Source of the DNA: Siansivirga zeaxanthinifaciens CC-SAMT-1
GTDB lineage: Bacteria; Bacteroidota; Bacteroidia; Flavobacteriales; Flavobacteriaceae
NCBI RefSeq assembly: GCF_000941055.1
Contig: NZ_CP007202.1
Span: 3,227,001-3,291,000 of the forward strand
Direction of reading: 5' to 3'
Length of the DNA stretch: 64,000 nt
Below are positions 9,063 to 18,017 of this stretch, piece after piece. The stretch's first letter is position 1; the number at the start of each line of letters is the position of its first letter. The position numbers and the translations under genes are program-made. Under the pieces are notes generated by a model. That model made no database searches, was not told where the DNA came from, and saw only the letters and a program-made list of their open reading frames with translations.

Positions 9063-9965
9063 TTAAAGTAAATCTTCTAGGGCTGGTTGTAAATGATGGT
9101 ATTGGAAATAAAAGCCTGTATCTTCAATTTTTTTCGAGCTTACCCGCTGACTTTCGAAAAGAAGTACGTGCATATCTCCTAAAATTAATTTCATTACAAA
9201 TTGGGGAATATTAGGTAAGAATAATGGCTTATGTGTTACAGATGCAATTACTTTAACCAATTCGTTATTTGTTACCGGATTTAGAGCAACACCGTTATAA
9301 ACACCAGGTAATTGATGCGTTAAAACATGCATAAACATTTGAGATAAATCATCTAAATGAATCCAGGATTGCCATTGCTTCCCAGAGCCAAATGCGGCTC
9401 CTACTCCAAATTTTACGGGCTTTACCATTTCTTGAAGCGCACCACCTTTATTAGATAAAACAAGACCTATTCGTATTTTTGATACCAAAATATCTAATTT
9501 TGAAAACGCATCCACTTCATCTTCCCAAACCTTTGCTACTTCACTTAAAAAAGACGTTTTTGTAATCTTAAAAGACTCATCGTAGTAATTGATAAGGGAA
9601 TCGGGATAAATACCTATGGCACTTGCTGATATTACCTGTTTTATATGATGCGTTTCACCTTTTAAACTATTTACCAGTAACCTAGTACTATCTCTTCGAC
9701 TGGATAAAATAACTTTTTTATAAGATGTAGTCCATCGTTTAGAAATAGTAGCACCTGCTAAATGAATAATAGCATCTACACCATTAAAACAAGCTTTATC
9801 AATGGCTTCTTTTTCTGGATTCCAGTAAAACCCTTTATAATTTTCGCTTACTTCTAATTTAGACTTACTTGTTGTTAAGTAATGAACTGCAATATTCTTT
9901 TTCAAACAAAGTTTTACTAATTCCTGCCCAATTAAACCTGTAGCTCCGGTAATTAAAACTTTCAT
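9063..9965 (-). CDS. TIGR01777-type SDR epimerase
   Basis: 300 residues. The Rossmann motif GATGLIGQ is at residues 7-14. The family segments FYWNPEKEAID, VDAIIHLAGATI, RIGLVLSNKGGALQEM and SWIHLDDL follow in order, and the C-terminal domain (DUF1731-like) is present. These are NAD(P)-dependent nucleoside-diphosphate-sugar epimerase-like proteins with no firm substrate. The ATG at 9965 (MKVLITG) is preferred to an in-frame TTG at 9971, because the former places the Rossmann strand at the very N-terminus. The gene appears to be monocistronic. Confidence 0.9.
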   Translation of the reverse strand: MKVLITGATGLIGQELVKLCLKKNIAVHYLTTSKSKLEVSENYKGFYWNPEKEAIDKACFNGVDAIIHLAGATISKRWTTSYKKVILSSRRDSTRLLVNSLKGETHHIKQVISASAIGIYPDSLINYYDESFKITKTSFLSEVAKVWEDEVDAFSKLDILVSKIRIGLVLSNKGGALQEMVKPVKFGVGAAFGSGKQWQSWIHLDDLSQMFMHVLTHQLPGVYNGVALNPVTNNELVKVIASVTHKPLFLPNIPQFVMKLILGDMHVLLFESQRVSSKKIEDTGFYFQYHHLQPALEDLL

Positions 9966-10135
9966 ATTCAATTTTTATATAAAAATACGAAAAGCATATG
10001 GCTCTTCTGTAACTTTTATGTAAGGTTTAACAATTGATTTGATTGTTGTGAAGAAATATTAAAAGCTATTTATTTTAATATTTGCTTCAATTTTAGAGTA
10101 CTTAAAATAATAGTATTAAACTTTTATAAGTCCTA

Positions 10136-10828
10136 CTATTTCTTAATAGCGCGTAACATTTCGCGTTTACCGGGTGGGCCAGGTAATCGTTCGACTAAAA
10201 AACCAACTTCCTGCATCGCTCTGCGAACACTTCCTTTTGCTGCATAGGTTACTAAAACACCGTTTTTTTGTAAAGAGCGATACATTTTTTCAAAAATAGA
10301 AGCTGTCCATAATTCGGGTTGTACTCTCGCTCCAAAAGCATCGAAATAAATGAGGTTGTATTTGTTTTCATCTTCAATTTCATGAAAAAATAATTGCTTT
10401 TTATTTATTGAAAAATAATTGGTAATAGAAGTCCATGCTTCCCATGGAGATGTATGCAATTGTTGAAAATAATTTTGGTGTTGCGCTGCTTGTAATTGGT
10501 TTGGATAATTTAATTGAGATACTTCTTCTTGAGATACCGGGTAAGCTTCTATACCTGTATATTGAATTTTAAGTTTAAGTTGTTCTGCTTCTAAAAAGGT
10601 AATAAACGCATTAAGTCCGGTGCCAAATCCAATTTCTAAAATATTTATTGCTTTATTATTTTGGGTGGTATTGGTGGCTTCGTTAAATCGATAAAAATCC
10701 AATCCGTTTTTAATAAAAACATGATAAGCCTCTTGAATAGCGCCATGTTTTGAGTGGTATTGTTCATCCCAGTCTGGCAAATGAATGGTAGACGACCCAT
10801 CGCCAGTAATAACTATTTCTCTTTTCAA
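10136..10828 (-). CDS. mnmD: tRNA 5-(aminomethyl)-2-thiouridine methyltransferase MnmD
   Basis: 230 residues. The N-terminus has the family motif TGDGSSTIHL, then YHSKHGAIQEA, the SAM-binding segment ILEIGFGTGLNAF (about 64-76), YFDAFGARVQPELWT and the C-terminal YAAKGSVRRAMQEVGF. This matches the DUF752/MnmC1-like methyltransferase that completes the mnm5s2U34 modification of tRNA anticodons. In this lineage it is a stand-alone enzyme without the FAD domain of E. coli MnmC. It is 2 bp downstream of the DUF4920 gene and probably cotranscribed with it. Confidence 0.92.
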   Translation of the reverse strand: MKREIVITGDGSSTIHLPDWDEQYHSKHGAIQEAYHVFIKNGLDFYRFNEATNTTQNNKAINILEIGFGTGLNAFITFLEAEQLKLKIQYTGIEAYPVSQEEVSQLNYPNQLQAAQHQNYFQQLHTSPWEAWTSITNYFSINKKQLFFHEIEDENKYNLIYFDAFGARVQPELWTASIFEKMYRSLQKNGVLVTYAAKGSVRRAMQEVGFLVERLPGPPGKREMLRAIKK

Positions 10829-10830
10829 AT

Positions 10831-11298
10831 TTATTGTTTTATTAAAACACCATCTGCCTCAAAAGACAATGTACGCTTTGGTTTTGTGATTGTTAAAATT
10901 TCTGCTTCTGTTTTACCAGCATCTTGGGCGTAATGCCTTTGCTCTTCAACAGAAACTTCTTCAATAAAAGCTTTACCATTTAAAACAACTTCTTTTCCAG
11001 AGATATCTTTAGGAACGAAAAAAGCGTAATCTTTAAATTTTACCATAACCTGTTCACCGTTTTCCAAATCTAAAGTCATCCAACAGCCTTTAGCCTGACA
11101 AACATCTTTTGCTTTTGCTTCAAATTTTATTTGAACACGCTCGCCTGCTTTTAAATTATTATGTTGATTGGTAACCTTATCTAATTGTAAGGCATCGGTT
11201 GCAGAAATTTGTTTTCCAAAACTATCATATTTATTGTTGTCTTGACAAGAACTTATAAAAAATGCAAAAACAAAGAGAAACAATACTTTCTTTATCAT
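10831..11298 (-). CDS. DUF4920 lipoprotein
   Basis: 155 residues with a lipoprotein signal (FLFVFAFFISSC), so it is probably anchored in the periplasmic membrane leaflet. The mature part contains the DUF4920 core (AKAKDVCQAKGCWMTL then VMVKFKDYAFFVPKDISGKEV). The CQAKGCWM cysteine pair is a conserved element of this family; its role is not established. The gene is divergent from ilvE and upstream of mnmD. Confidence 0.85.
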   Translation of the reverse strand: MIKKVLFLFVFAFFISSCQDNNKYDSFGKQISATDALQLDKVTNQHNNLKAGERVQIKFEAKAKDVCQAKGCWMTLDLENGEQVMVKFKDYAFFVPKDISGKEVVLNGKAFIEEVSVEEQRHYAQDAGKTEAEILTITKPKRTLSFEADGVLIKQ

Positions 11299-11360
11299 AA
11301 TTATATAAAACTTTTAAAGATTTGTTGTAAATATAACGCTTTTTTAAAATCGTTTTTACT

Positions 11361-11368
11361 TAAATTTG
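11361..11368 (+). promoter_or_regulatory. -7 promoter box of ilvE
   Basis: TAAATTTG matches TAnnTTTG, 22 bp before the ilvE ATG, which implies a very short leader. Confidence 0.55.
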
Positions 11369-11389
11369 TAACGTAAAATAACAATATTT

Positions 11390-12454
11390 ATGAGCGAAAT
11401 AATCAACGACATAGAGATTATAAAAACAGAAGCTACTAAAATTAATGAAGTAGATTTTGATAACTTAGCTTTTGGAAGTGTTTTTTCTGACCATATGCTA
11501 GAGTGCGATTTTAAAGATGGTAAATGGCATGCCCCTAAGGTGGTACCTTATCATCCAATTACTTTAGATCCTTCTGCAAAGATTTTTCATTACGGACAAT
11601 CGGTTTTTGAAGGTATGAAGGCCTACAAAGATGCTAAAGGAGATGTCTATTTGTTTCGCCCGTTAGAGAATTTTAAGCGTTTAAATATTTCATCAAAACG
11701 TTTGGCGATTCCCGAGTTACCAGAAAGTTATTTCATGGATGGTTTAAAAGCCTTATTGGAAGTAGATAAAGCTTGGATTCCGCAACAAGAAGGTAGTTCG
11801 CTTTACATAAGACCCTTTGTTTTTGCATCTGGAAACGGGTTTCATGCATCGCCGGCAAATGCTTATAAATTTGTAATATGTACGGCTCCATCTGGCGCTT
11901 ATTTTTCTGGAAAAGTGAAAGTTTTAATTGAACAAACTTACTCGCGTTCTGCTAATGGTGGTGTTGGTTTTGCTAAAGCTGGTGGTAATTATGCTGGACA
12001 ATTTTATCCAACACAATTGGCTGTAGAGAAAGGTTACCAACAAGTAATCTGGACCGATGATACAAACCACGAATTTATAGAAGAAGCAGGTGCTATGAAT
12101 ATTTTTATTCGTATTAACGACACCTTAATTACTGGTCCAACCAGCGATCGTATTTTAGATGGTATTACCAGAAAAAGTATTATAGATATCGCAAATGCGG
12201 AAGGTATTCCGGTTGAAGTTAGAAAGATTTCGGTACACGAAGTTGTTGAAGCTGCTAAAAACGGAACTTTAAAAGAAATGTTTGGTGCTGGTACAGCTGC
12301 CGTTATTTCTCCGATATCTGGTTTTGGTTATAAAGATTCTGATTACGATTTACCTGAATTAGATAATACGTATGCCAACAGATTGAAAAAAATTATAACC
12401 GATATACAAACAAACAAGTCTGAAGATCCGTTTGGATGGCGATATAAACTCTAA
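11390..12454 (+). CDS. ilvE: Branched-chain-amino-acid aminotransferase
   Basis: 354 residues of a class IV PLP aminotransferase. Segments include KIFHYGQSVFEGMKAYK, YIRPFVFASG, the PLP-lysine region GFAKAGGNYA (about 191-200), DTNHEFIEEAGAMNIF and SDRILDGITRKSI. The length and order match the BCAT type II group. It converts 2-oxo acids and glutamate into Leu, Ile and Val in the last step of their synthesis, and works in reverse in degradation. It is monocistronic with its own promoter and terminator. Confidence 0.96.
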   Translation: MSEIINDIEIIKTEATKINEVDFDNLAFGSVFSDHMLECDFKDGKWHAPKVVPYHPITLDPSAKIFHYGQSVFEGMKAYKDAKGDVYLFRPLENFKRLNISSKRLAIPELPESYFMDGLKALLEVDKAWIPQQEGSSLYIRPFVFASGNGFHASPANAYKFVICTAPSGAYFSGKVKVLIEQTYSRSANGGVGFAKAGGNYAGQFYPTQLAVEKGYQQVIWTDDTNHEFIEEAGAMNIFIRINDTLITGPTSDRILDGITRKSIIDIANAEGIPVEVRKISVHEVVEAAKNGTLKEMFGAGTAAVISPISGFGYKDSDYDLPELDNTYANRLKKIITDIQTNKSEDPFGWRYKL

Positions 12455-12475
12455 TAAATTCGATTTTTAATAAAT

Positions 12476-12507
12476 AAAAAAAGAGAAGCACTTGCTTCTC
12501 TTTTTTA
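12476..12507. terminator. Bidirectional terminator
   Basis: Hairpin AAGAGAAGCA / TTGCTTCTCTT (from 12481) followed by a T6 run, with an A run before it. It lies between convergent ilvE and the MazG-like gene. Confidence 0.85.
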
Positions 12508-12515
12508 TTTAGATT

Positions 12516-12902
12516 TTATTTAGCCAGAACAGCAGCAATATCGGGTTTAAAATAATTAGGCCCTTTTAATACTTTACCATCTTCTCGGTAAATAGGCTGA
12601 CCATCTTCACCCAATTTACTCATATTACTTCGTTGTATTTCTTCAAAAACTTCTTCAATTTTATGTTGCATTCCATGTTCTATAATAGTACCACACAAAA
12701 TATACAGCATATCCCCCAAAGCATCGGCAACTTCAACTAAATCATTATTATTGGCTGCTTCAAGATATTCCTCGTTTTCTTCTTTCATTAAATTAAATCG
12801 CAGGGTATTTTTTTCAATTCCCAAATCGGCTTTAGGTGTTTCTCTATGCCCAATTTTAAATGCTGTATGAAATGCTTTAACGGCCTCAATTTTATTCTTC
12901 AT
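12516..12902 (-). CDS. MazG/HisE-like nucleotide pyrophosphohydrolase
   Basis: 128 residues, all alpha. It shows the EExxE...ExxD metal-binding pattern typical of the all-alpha NTP pyrophosphatase superfamily: KEENEEYLEAANNNDLVEVADALGDML. A C-terminal segment (GQPIYREDGKVLKGPNYFKPD) resembles phosphoribosyl-ATP pyrophosphohydrolase-like proteins of Bacteroidota. It probably hydrolyses a nucleotide or house-cleaning substrate in the cytoplasm. It is not assigned to histidine synthesis, because no his genes are nearby. Confidence 0.85.
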   Translation of the reverse strand: MKNKIEAVKAFHTAFKIGHRETPKADLGIEKNTLRFNLMKEENEEYLEAANNNDLVEVADALGDMLYILCGTIIEHGMQHKIEEVFEEIQRSNMSKLGEDGQPIYREDGKVLKGPNYFKPDIAAVLAK

Positions 12903-12953
12903 ATTTTTTTTATTTGAAATATTTATAAAGATAATAATATCATCAATATTCTT

Positions 12954-12961
12954 TAAATTTG
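12954..12961 (+). promoter_or_regulatory. -7 promoter box
   Basis: TAAATTTG matches TAnnTTTG and lies 15 bp before ATG 12977. It overlaps an in-frame TTG at 12959, which supports the downstream ATG as the start. Confidence 0.5.
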
Positions 12962-12976
12962 CTTAAAATTAGTTAT

Positions 12977-13162
12977 ATGTTTAGTAAAGGTCAAATTATT
13001 TTTGGTATTCTATTTTTTATAGTTTTTGCTATGGTTATAGCTTACACTTACAAGAAAGATTTTAAGCTTCATAAAAAATTTTATGCCGGTAGTATTTGGA
13101 TACTTTTAGCTTTTATTGGTTTTATTTTAGCCATTGCAGCTATAAAATTTATTTTTAAATAA
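12977..13162 (+). CDS. Small two-helix membrane protein
   Basis: 61 residues from ATG 12977. Two hydrophobic helices (about 6-24 and 39-59) flank a short basic loop (YKKDFKLHKKFYAG), so both ends probably face the same side of the inner membrane. No named family is recognised. A good -7 box immediately upstream supports a real gene. Confidence 0.6.
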   Translation: MFSKGQIIFGILFFIVFAMVIAYTYKKDFKLHKKFYAGSIWILLAFIGFILAIAAIKFIFK

Positions 13163-13270
13163 CTAGCTTTCAGTGAATTAAAAAATAAAATAAAAAATAT
13201 TCATTTTATCACGCAACCTTTTTAGTTTTCACACATCTTGTTAGTAACTAAGCTAAAAAATTATACCATT

Positions 13271-13357
13271 ATGAATGTTTTGTTAATTATATCGGCACTT
13301 CTTTTAGTTAATGCAATTCTTTTAATTTTTAGTGTAAACGAAAAAACAGAACCTTGA
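13271..13357 (+). CDS. Possible 28-residue single-helix membrane peptide
   Basis: ATG 13271 to TGA 13357 encodes 28 residues: a hydrophobic stretch (VLLIISALLLVNAILLIF) and a short charged tail ending in NEKTEP. The composition is that of a small membrane protein, but no recognisable promoter or homology supports it, so it may be a chance ORF. Confidence 0.3.
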   Translation: MNVLLIISALLLVNAILLIFSVNEKTEP

Positions 13358-13432
13358 TTCATGTAGTTTTCTTAAAAACTATTTCCTCTTTAAGGCATTA
13401 CTGCAAACTATATACAAGAAGTATTTAATTAT

Positions 13433-13440
13433 TATCTTTG
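13433..13440 (+). promoter_or_regulatory. -7 promoter box
   Basis: TATCTTTG matches TAnnTTTG, 24 bp before the ATG of the SRPBCC gene at 13465. Confidence 0.5.
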
Positions 13441-13464
13441 TTTTAATTCCCTAATAAACAATTA

Positions 13465-14469
13465 ATGAAATTCATTAAATACCTTCTATTTTTAGTGCTT
13501 ATAGGATTTATAGGTGTTTCGGTTTACATTGCTGTGCAGCCTAATTCATTTAAAATAACCAAAAAATATACTATTAATGCTCCCGCATCGGTGGTTTTTA
13601 ATTATGTTAATAATTTAAAAAACTGGAAGCATTTTGATTCCTGGAGTGCCTTTGAAAATGTTAACACATTAAATTCTATAAACGGTGAAGGACAACTAAA
13701 TACCATTCAATCAAACCCTGAAAATTCCATTTTACAGGAACTCACTTTTGATGATTTACCCAACTCCAACATCACTTGGTCTTTCTCGACAACTAAAAAC
13801 AAAACCACCGAAATAAGTTGGACCCTTTCTACAGAAAGTATTCCTTTTAAAAATAAAGCTTACAATTTAATATATGGAGGCAAGGAACATATAATTGCCA
13901 AACATTACGCCGAAACTTTAAAAAAATTAGACAGTGCTGTTATAGCTAGTATGAAAGTTTATAAAATTAAAGTTAATGGCAGCACTAACTATGGCGGCGG
14001 TTATTACTTATACACTACAAACTCTTGTAAAATTGATGAATTAGACGAAAAGCTAAAATCTAGCATGCGTAAGGTGACCGCTTTCGCTGAAAAAAACAAC
14101 ATTGTTATCGCTGGTTTACCATTTATTTATTATTTGAAAAGAGACAGCATAAATAATGCCACTACTTTTGAATGTTGCATACCTACAACCGAACAAATAA
14201 TTTCAACTGAAAGCGACATACTTACAGGTCAAATAATTCCTTTTGAAGCTATAAAAACCACATTACAGGGAGACTATTCCAATATTAATGAAGCCTGGAA
14301 TACGACTTTAAACTATATTTCTAAACAAAATTTAGTATTCCCTGAACATGGTACGGTAATTCAAACATTTTTAAACGATTCTAATGCAGTTCCTAATCCC
14401 GCCAATTGGTTAACCGAAATTTATTTTCAGGTTCAACCTAAAGACACCGAAGTTGTAATAGAAAATTAA
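13465..14469 (+). CDS. SRPBCC-domain protein with GyrI-like C-terminal half
   Basis: 334 residues. One N-terminal membrane helix (about 5-24) is followed by an SRPBCC/polyketide-cyclase-like domain (KITKKYTINAPASVVFNYVNN, with NWKHFDSW) to about residue 150. The second half (about 165-325) resembles GyrI/effector-binding domains. This two-domain arrangement is common in Bacteroidota and is thought to bind hydrophobic small ligands; no ligand is known here. The gene overlaps the convergent DUF1684 gene by 4 bp at its end. Confidence 0.75.
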   Translation: MKFIKYLLFLVLIGFIGVSVYIAVQPNSFKITKKYTINAPASVVFNYVNNLKNWKHFDSWSAFENVNTLNSINGEGQLNTIQSNPENSILQELTFDDLPNSNITWSFSTTKNKTTEISWTLSTESIPFKNKAYNLIYGGKEHIIAKHYAETLKKLDSAVIASMKVYKIKVNGSTNYGGGYYLYTTNSCKIDELDEKLKSSMRKVTAFAEKNNIVIAGLPFIYYLKRDSINNATTFECCIPTTEQIISTESDILTGQIIPFEAIKTTLQGDYSNINEAWNTTLNYISKQNLVFPEHGTVIQTFLNDSNAVPNPANWLTEIYFQVQPKDTEVVIEN

Positions 14470-15071
14470 TGTTTTTTATAAGCCTTTACCCCTGCTAATA
14501 TTCGCGTGTTTAAAAAATTTTCTCTGGGTACAATGGGACAAGAGTATTTATCGTTGTAAGCACAATAAGGATTGTAAGCCTTGTTAAAATCGATAATTAA
14601 AGTATCGCCTTCGGGTATTTTGCAATCAATATAACGACCGCCACCATAACTTTCAGAACCACAAGTTAAATCTAAAAAAGGTAAAAATAAATAATCTTCA
14701 TATCCAGAAACTGTCATTAAATCTTCCCCTTGATAAAGGTTTAATTGGTAGCTTTCACCTTTTATTTGAAAACTCAAAACACCATAAACACGCTCACTAG
14801 ACACCCTATTGGTTGTTGTTTTCATTTTAAAAAATTCTGAATTTGTTAAACGCTTTATATGTGCTTTAACTACAAAAGCAGAATCTACTTCAAAAAAATC
14901 TAATCCTTGAAAATCTTTTATATCTTCTTCCTTTAGTGGTGATTTTGTAACATCTTTAAATTGGGCATTTAACTGTTTTTGAAATGCTGTTTCTCCTAAA
15001 ACTGGTTGCTTGTTTTGAGAACAACTTATTAAACAATTTACGAGTACAAAAAAGGTTAAAAATGTTTTCAT
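14466..15071 (-). CDS. DUF1684 lipoprotein
   Basis: 201 residues with a lipoprotein signal (FFVLVNCLISC). The family core is clear: FLPFLDLTCGSESYGGGRYID, then GDTLIIDFNKAYNPYCAYNDKYSCPIVPREN. DUF1684 proteins have no established biochemical role. The last 4 bp overlap the convergent SRPBCC gene. Confidence 0.85.
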   Translation of the reverse strand: MKTFLTFFVLVNCLISCSQNKQPVLGETAFQKQLNAQFKDVTKSPLKEEDIKDFQGLDFFEVDSAFVVKAHIKRLTNSEFFKMKTTTNRVSSERVYGVLSFQIKGESYQLNLYQGEDLMTVSGYEDYLFLPFLDLTCGSESYGGGRYIDCKIPEGDTLIIDFNKAYNPYCAYNDKYSCPIVPRENFLNTRILAGVKAYKKH

Positions 15072-15172
15072 TATATCTTAATTTCATTTTCAAAAGTACA
15101 ATATTAGGTAATTAGTTATATAAAATGGTGCTTCATTTATTTGTTAAAAAAGGGCATATAATCTATTAAACT

Positions 15173-15205
15173 TTGGGATACTCCATTTTCAATTTTTTAT
15201 CTTTG
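15173..15205 (+). promoter_or_regulatory. Promoter of the ypdA-like gene
   Basis: TTG at 15173-15175 (-33) and TATCTTTG at 15198-15205 (-7), 22 bp apart, resemble the Bacteroidota promoter. The start codon follows 34 bp later. Confidence 0.55.
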
Positions 15206-15239
15206 AAATTCATTTCAATTAAATCAAATCTCACAAATT

Positions 15240-16208
15240 TTGAAAAACGAATTAGACGTTATAATTATTGGAGCCGGCCCCATTGGAATTGCTTGTGCAT
15301 TAGAATGTAAAAAAAATGGGTGGCATTATTTAGTTTTAGAAAAAGGTGCTTTAACCAATTCTATTTTTAATTATCCTAAAAACATGACTTTTTTTTCTAC
15401 TTCAGAAAAAATTGAGATTGATGATATTCCTTTTATAAGCAATAAACCCAAACCCAACCGTGACGAAGCTCTGGAATATTACAGACGCGTTGTGACTTCT
15501 AATAAACTTAATTTTCACTTGTATGAAAAAGTAAAAACGGTTACTAAAAATGAAGATTTATTTCATGTCGTTTCAGAAAAAAACGAATATATAGCTAAAA
15601 AAGTTATCGTTTCTACAGGTTTTTACGACATCCCCCAACTATTAAATGTTGAAGGTGAAAATCTACCCAAAGTAACACATTATTACAAAGAAGCCCATAA
15701 GTATGCGCTGCAAGACGTAATTATTGTTGGAGCAAGTAACTCATCGGTTGATGCAGCTTTAGAAATATGGAGAAAAGGCGGCAATGTTACTATGGTTATT
15801 AGAGGAGAATCGATTGGAGAACGTGTAAAGTATTGGGTTCGCCCCGATATTATAAATAGAATTAATGAGGGCAGTATAAAAGCTTATTTTAACTCTGAAA
15901 TTATTAAAATAAACGAATTTTCGGTAGACATAAAAACGCCTACAAAAAATATAAATATTCTAAACGATTACGTTGTTGCATTAACAGGTTATTTGCCTGA
16001 TTTCAATTTTTTAAAGAGCATGGGGATTTCTATTTCAAACGACGACAAAGAAATACCAACTTATAATCCAGATACCATGGAATCTAACATTGATGGATTA
16101 TATCTTGCTGGCGTAATTTGTGGTGGTAATGAAACCCACAAATGGTTTATAGAAAACTCTAGAATTCATGCTAAAATGATTGCCAATCACTTAAAAGAAA
16201 CTATTTAA
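15240..16208 (+). CDS. ypdA: YpdA-type FAD/NADPH oxidoreductase (putative bacillithiol disulfide reductase)
   Basis: 322 residues. It has an N-terminal FAD motif GAGPIG (11-16) and a central NADPH motif VGASNSSVDAA (about 164-174). The YpdA-specific segments EKGALTNSIFNYPKNMTFFSTSE and the C-terminal GVICGGNETHKWFIENSRIHA are present. It lacks the CxxC redox pair of thioredoxin reductase, as expected for YpdA. The family reduces bacillithiol disulfide in bacillithiol-making bacteria. The start appears to be TTG at 15240, because there is no in-frame ATG upstream and the FAD strand begins at residue 6. Confidence 0.88.
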   Translation: MKNELDVIIIGAGPIGIACALECKKNGWHYLVLEKGALTNSIFNYPKNMTFFSTSEKIEIDDIPFISNKPKPNRDEALEYYRRVVTSNKLNFHLYEKVKTVTKNEDLFHVVSEKNEYIAKKVIVSTGFYDIPQLLNVEGENLPKVTHYYKEAHKYALQDVIIVGASNSSVDAALEIWRKGGNVTMVIRGESIGERVKYWVRPDIINRINEGSIKAYFNSEIIKINEFSVDIKTPTKNINILNDYVVALTGYLPDFNFLKSMGISISNDDKEIPTYNPDTMESNIDGLYLAGVICGGNETHKWFIENSRIHAKMIANHLKETI

Positions 16209-16210
16209 AA

Positions 16211-16654
16211 TTATTTAATAGGTTTTAATTCTTTATATCGAATGACATGAGAAAGTACAATTTGCGTTTTAGTTTCTCCGTAAATAATTAGTTGATCTAT
16301 AAAAGTTTCTAAGTGTTTTTGGTTTTTTAACACCACTTCCATAACAATATTTTCATTACCTGTAATTCTGTAACAATTTAAAACTTCGTCGTAGGTTTTA
16401 ACTTTTTCAAGAAAAGGTTTAAGTTTACCAATAAAGGCTCGAAGTGTTATTATAGCTTTTAATTGATATCCGGTATCTAGTGGCGAAATTATTGTTTTAT
16501 AGCCAAGTATAATGCCGGCATCTTCCATTTTCTTAATACGCTCTGAAACAGCTGGCGAACTAATACCAACTTTTCTTCCAATTTCTGCATTAGATTGTCG
16601 AGCATTATCCTGCAGACAATTTAAAATCTTCCAACTTAAAGCATCTAAATTCAT
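16211..16654 (-). CDS. Lrp/AsnC family transcriptional regulator
   Basis: 147 residues. The N-terminal winged helix (LDALSWKILNCLQDNARQSN, AEIGRKVGISSPAVSERI) is followed by the AsnC ligand-binding (RAM) domain. Such regulators respond to amino acids or small molecules. It is convergent with the ypdA-like gene, 2 bp from its stop, and divergent from the gene at 16779. Its targets cannot be told from the sequence. Confidence 0.93.
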   Translation of the reverse strand: MNLDALSWKILNCLQDNARQSNAEIGRKVGISSPAVSERIKKMEDAGIILGYKTIISPLDTGYQLKAIITLRAFIGKLKPFLEKVKTYDEVLNCYRITGNENIVMEVVLKNQKHLETFIDQLIIYGETKTQIVLSHVIRYKELKPIK

Positions 16655-16745
16655 TTTGAAGGTATTTAAATTATAAAAAATTAAATATTAAAGTAAATAT
16701 ACATTTTTACATTAATATTTAAAGAGGAAAATGAATTCTTGTGAG

Positions 16746-16753
16746 TAATTTTG
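16746..16753 (+). promoter_or_regulatory. -7 promoter box
   Basis: TAATTTTG matches TAnnTTTG, 25 bp before ATG 16779. Confidence 0.45.
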
Positions 16754-16778
16754 ATATATATGTTAAGATAAAAAGAGT

Positions 16779-17174
16779 ATGCTTTCTAAAACCCCATCAA
16801 ACCTATCGGAATTACCGATTTATAAAAAAGCTATAGAGATTTTTGCTCTATCGCAAAGCATTTCTATGTATTTAAATCATGATTTATCTGGTTTAAAAGA
16901 GGATGGTTCAGAAGACACTAATATATACTTTTCTGGAGATATTGTACAACAATCGGTTTCTTTAGCTCCTGAAATTTTAAATGCCGAGTTAGAACGTTAT
17001 TCAGATAAAAAACACAAGCACATTGCTTCTTTAAAGCGTTTAACAAATATGCTCTACAAAAATTCTTATAGATTAGAACGCTCTAACAGCAATGGAAAAG
17101 ATTTTTTACCCGTTTTAAGAAGCGAATTAAAAAAGTTTAAGCAACTGCAAAGAACTTGGTTGTTAACCTTATAA
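16779..17174 (+). CDS. Helical protein of unknown function
   Basis: 131 residues, predicted mostly helical and soluble. The pattern IYKKAIEIFALSQSISMYL, then FSGDIVQQSVSLAPEILNAE and a basic C-terminal helix, resembles the four-helix-bundle proteins of Bacteroidota, but the match is weak. It has its own -7 box and a strong terminator, so expression is likely. Confidence 0.65.
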   Translation: MLSKTPSNLSELPIYKKAIEIFALSQSISMYLNHDLSGLKEDGSEDTNIYFSGDIVQQSVSLAPEILNAELERYSDKKHKHIASLKRLTNMLYKNSYRLERSNSNGKDFLPVLRSELKKFKQLQRTWLLTL

Positions 17175-17179
17175 AATAA

Positions 17180-17208
17180 AAAAACACTCATTATTTGAGT
17201 GTTTTTTA
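17180..17208 (+). terminator. Intrinsic terminator
   Basis: Hairpin AAACACTCA / TTGAGTGTTT with a TTAT loop and a T6 run, directly after the stop at 17174. Confidence 0.85.
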
Positions 17209-17332
17209 ACTCAAAAAGAATCCCTCTTTTTGTTAAATTGAGAATAAGCAATTATTATACTTTTTACAAGGAAAGTAAAATCTCATGCTAAAATATAGAA
17301 ATTAACAAATGTTAACACAAAAAATAATTATT

Positions 17333-17962
17333 TTACTTGATATATGTCAATTTTGATTTTGATTTTAAATCATATTCAAAGGAATTCTCTATTCTAGAAA
17401 GTGTTTCTGGTCGCATATTAAGTAGCGACGCCATGTATTTTTTTGGTAATCGATCTATAATTTGTGGTGACATTATTTTTAAAAAATATTTATATCGACC
17501 CCTGGCAGTTGGTATTCTAGCCATAAAAGCACGATGTTCTGAAAACACATAATATTCTTCCATTAGTATTCTGTTCAAAATAGACATTTCTTTAAAATTA
17601 TCTAAAGCGTAATGCATATCTTCATAACTTAAACTTTCTGTATAAGTTTCCTCTAAACACTGAATATTTTCTTGTGCCGGTTGATTAGAAAAATAACCTA
17701 AAATAGAAGTAACCATTTGATTATCTGTACTTACCCAAGTTGTAATTTCTTTATTATCGTAATCAAAATAACCTCTAACAAGACCTTGCCTTATAAGATG
17801 CAATCTGTTACAAACACCGTCCTGTTTAACAATATACTCACCTTTTTTATAGTGAGTACAAACAAGTGATTCGGATAAGAATTTATTAAGTGCTTTAGAT
17901 AGTGGGTAAACAGAATTTAACATTACTATACTATAATAGCTCTTATATTTAGTATTTGACAT
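17333..17962 (-). CDS. Crp/Fnr family transcriptional regulator
   Basis: 209 residues. A cyclic-nucleotide-binding-like beta-roll (YKKGEYIVKQDGVCNRLHLIR, GLVRGYF) is followed by a dimer helix and a winged helix ending in PKKYMASLLNMRPETLSRI, with the typical recognition helix. The arginine/serine pocket of cAMP-binding members is not evident, so another effector is likely. An internal Met at residue 14 (MLNSVYPL) could be the true start. Confidence 0.9.
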   Translation of the reverse strand: MSNTKYKSYYSIVMLNSVYPLSKALNKFLSESLVCTHYKKGEYIVKQDGVCNRLHLIRQGLVRGYFDYDNKEITTWVSTDNQMVTSILGYFSNQPAQENIQCLEETYTESLSYEDMHYALDNFKEMSILNRILMEEYYVFSEHRAFMARIPTARGRYKYFLKIMSPQIIDRLPKKYMASLLNMRPETLSRIENSFEYDLKSKSKLTYIK

Positions 17963-18017
17963 TCAATTTTTTTTTTGGGAAAATTTTTGCAAAAGATATA
18001 AAAAAATGCTGTAATTT

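Noticed and set aside
9966..9971. Upstream TTG start of the epimerase gene
   Set aside because: The ATG at 9965 gives the normal Rossmann N-terminus; the TTG adds only two residues.
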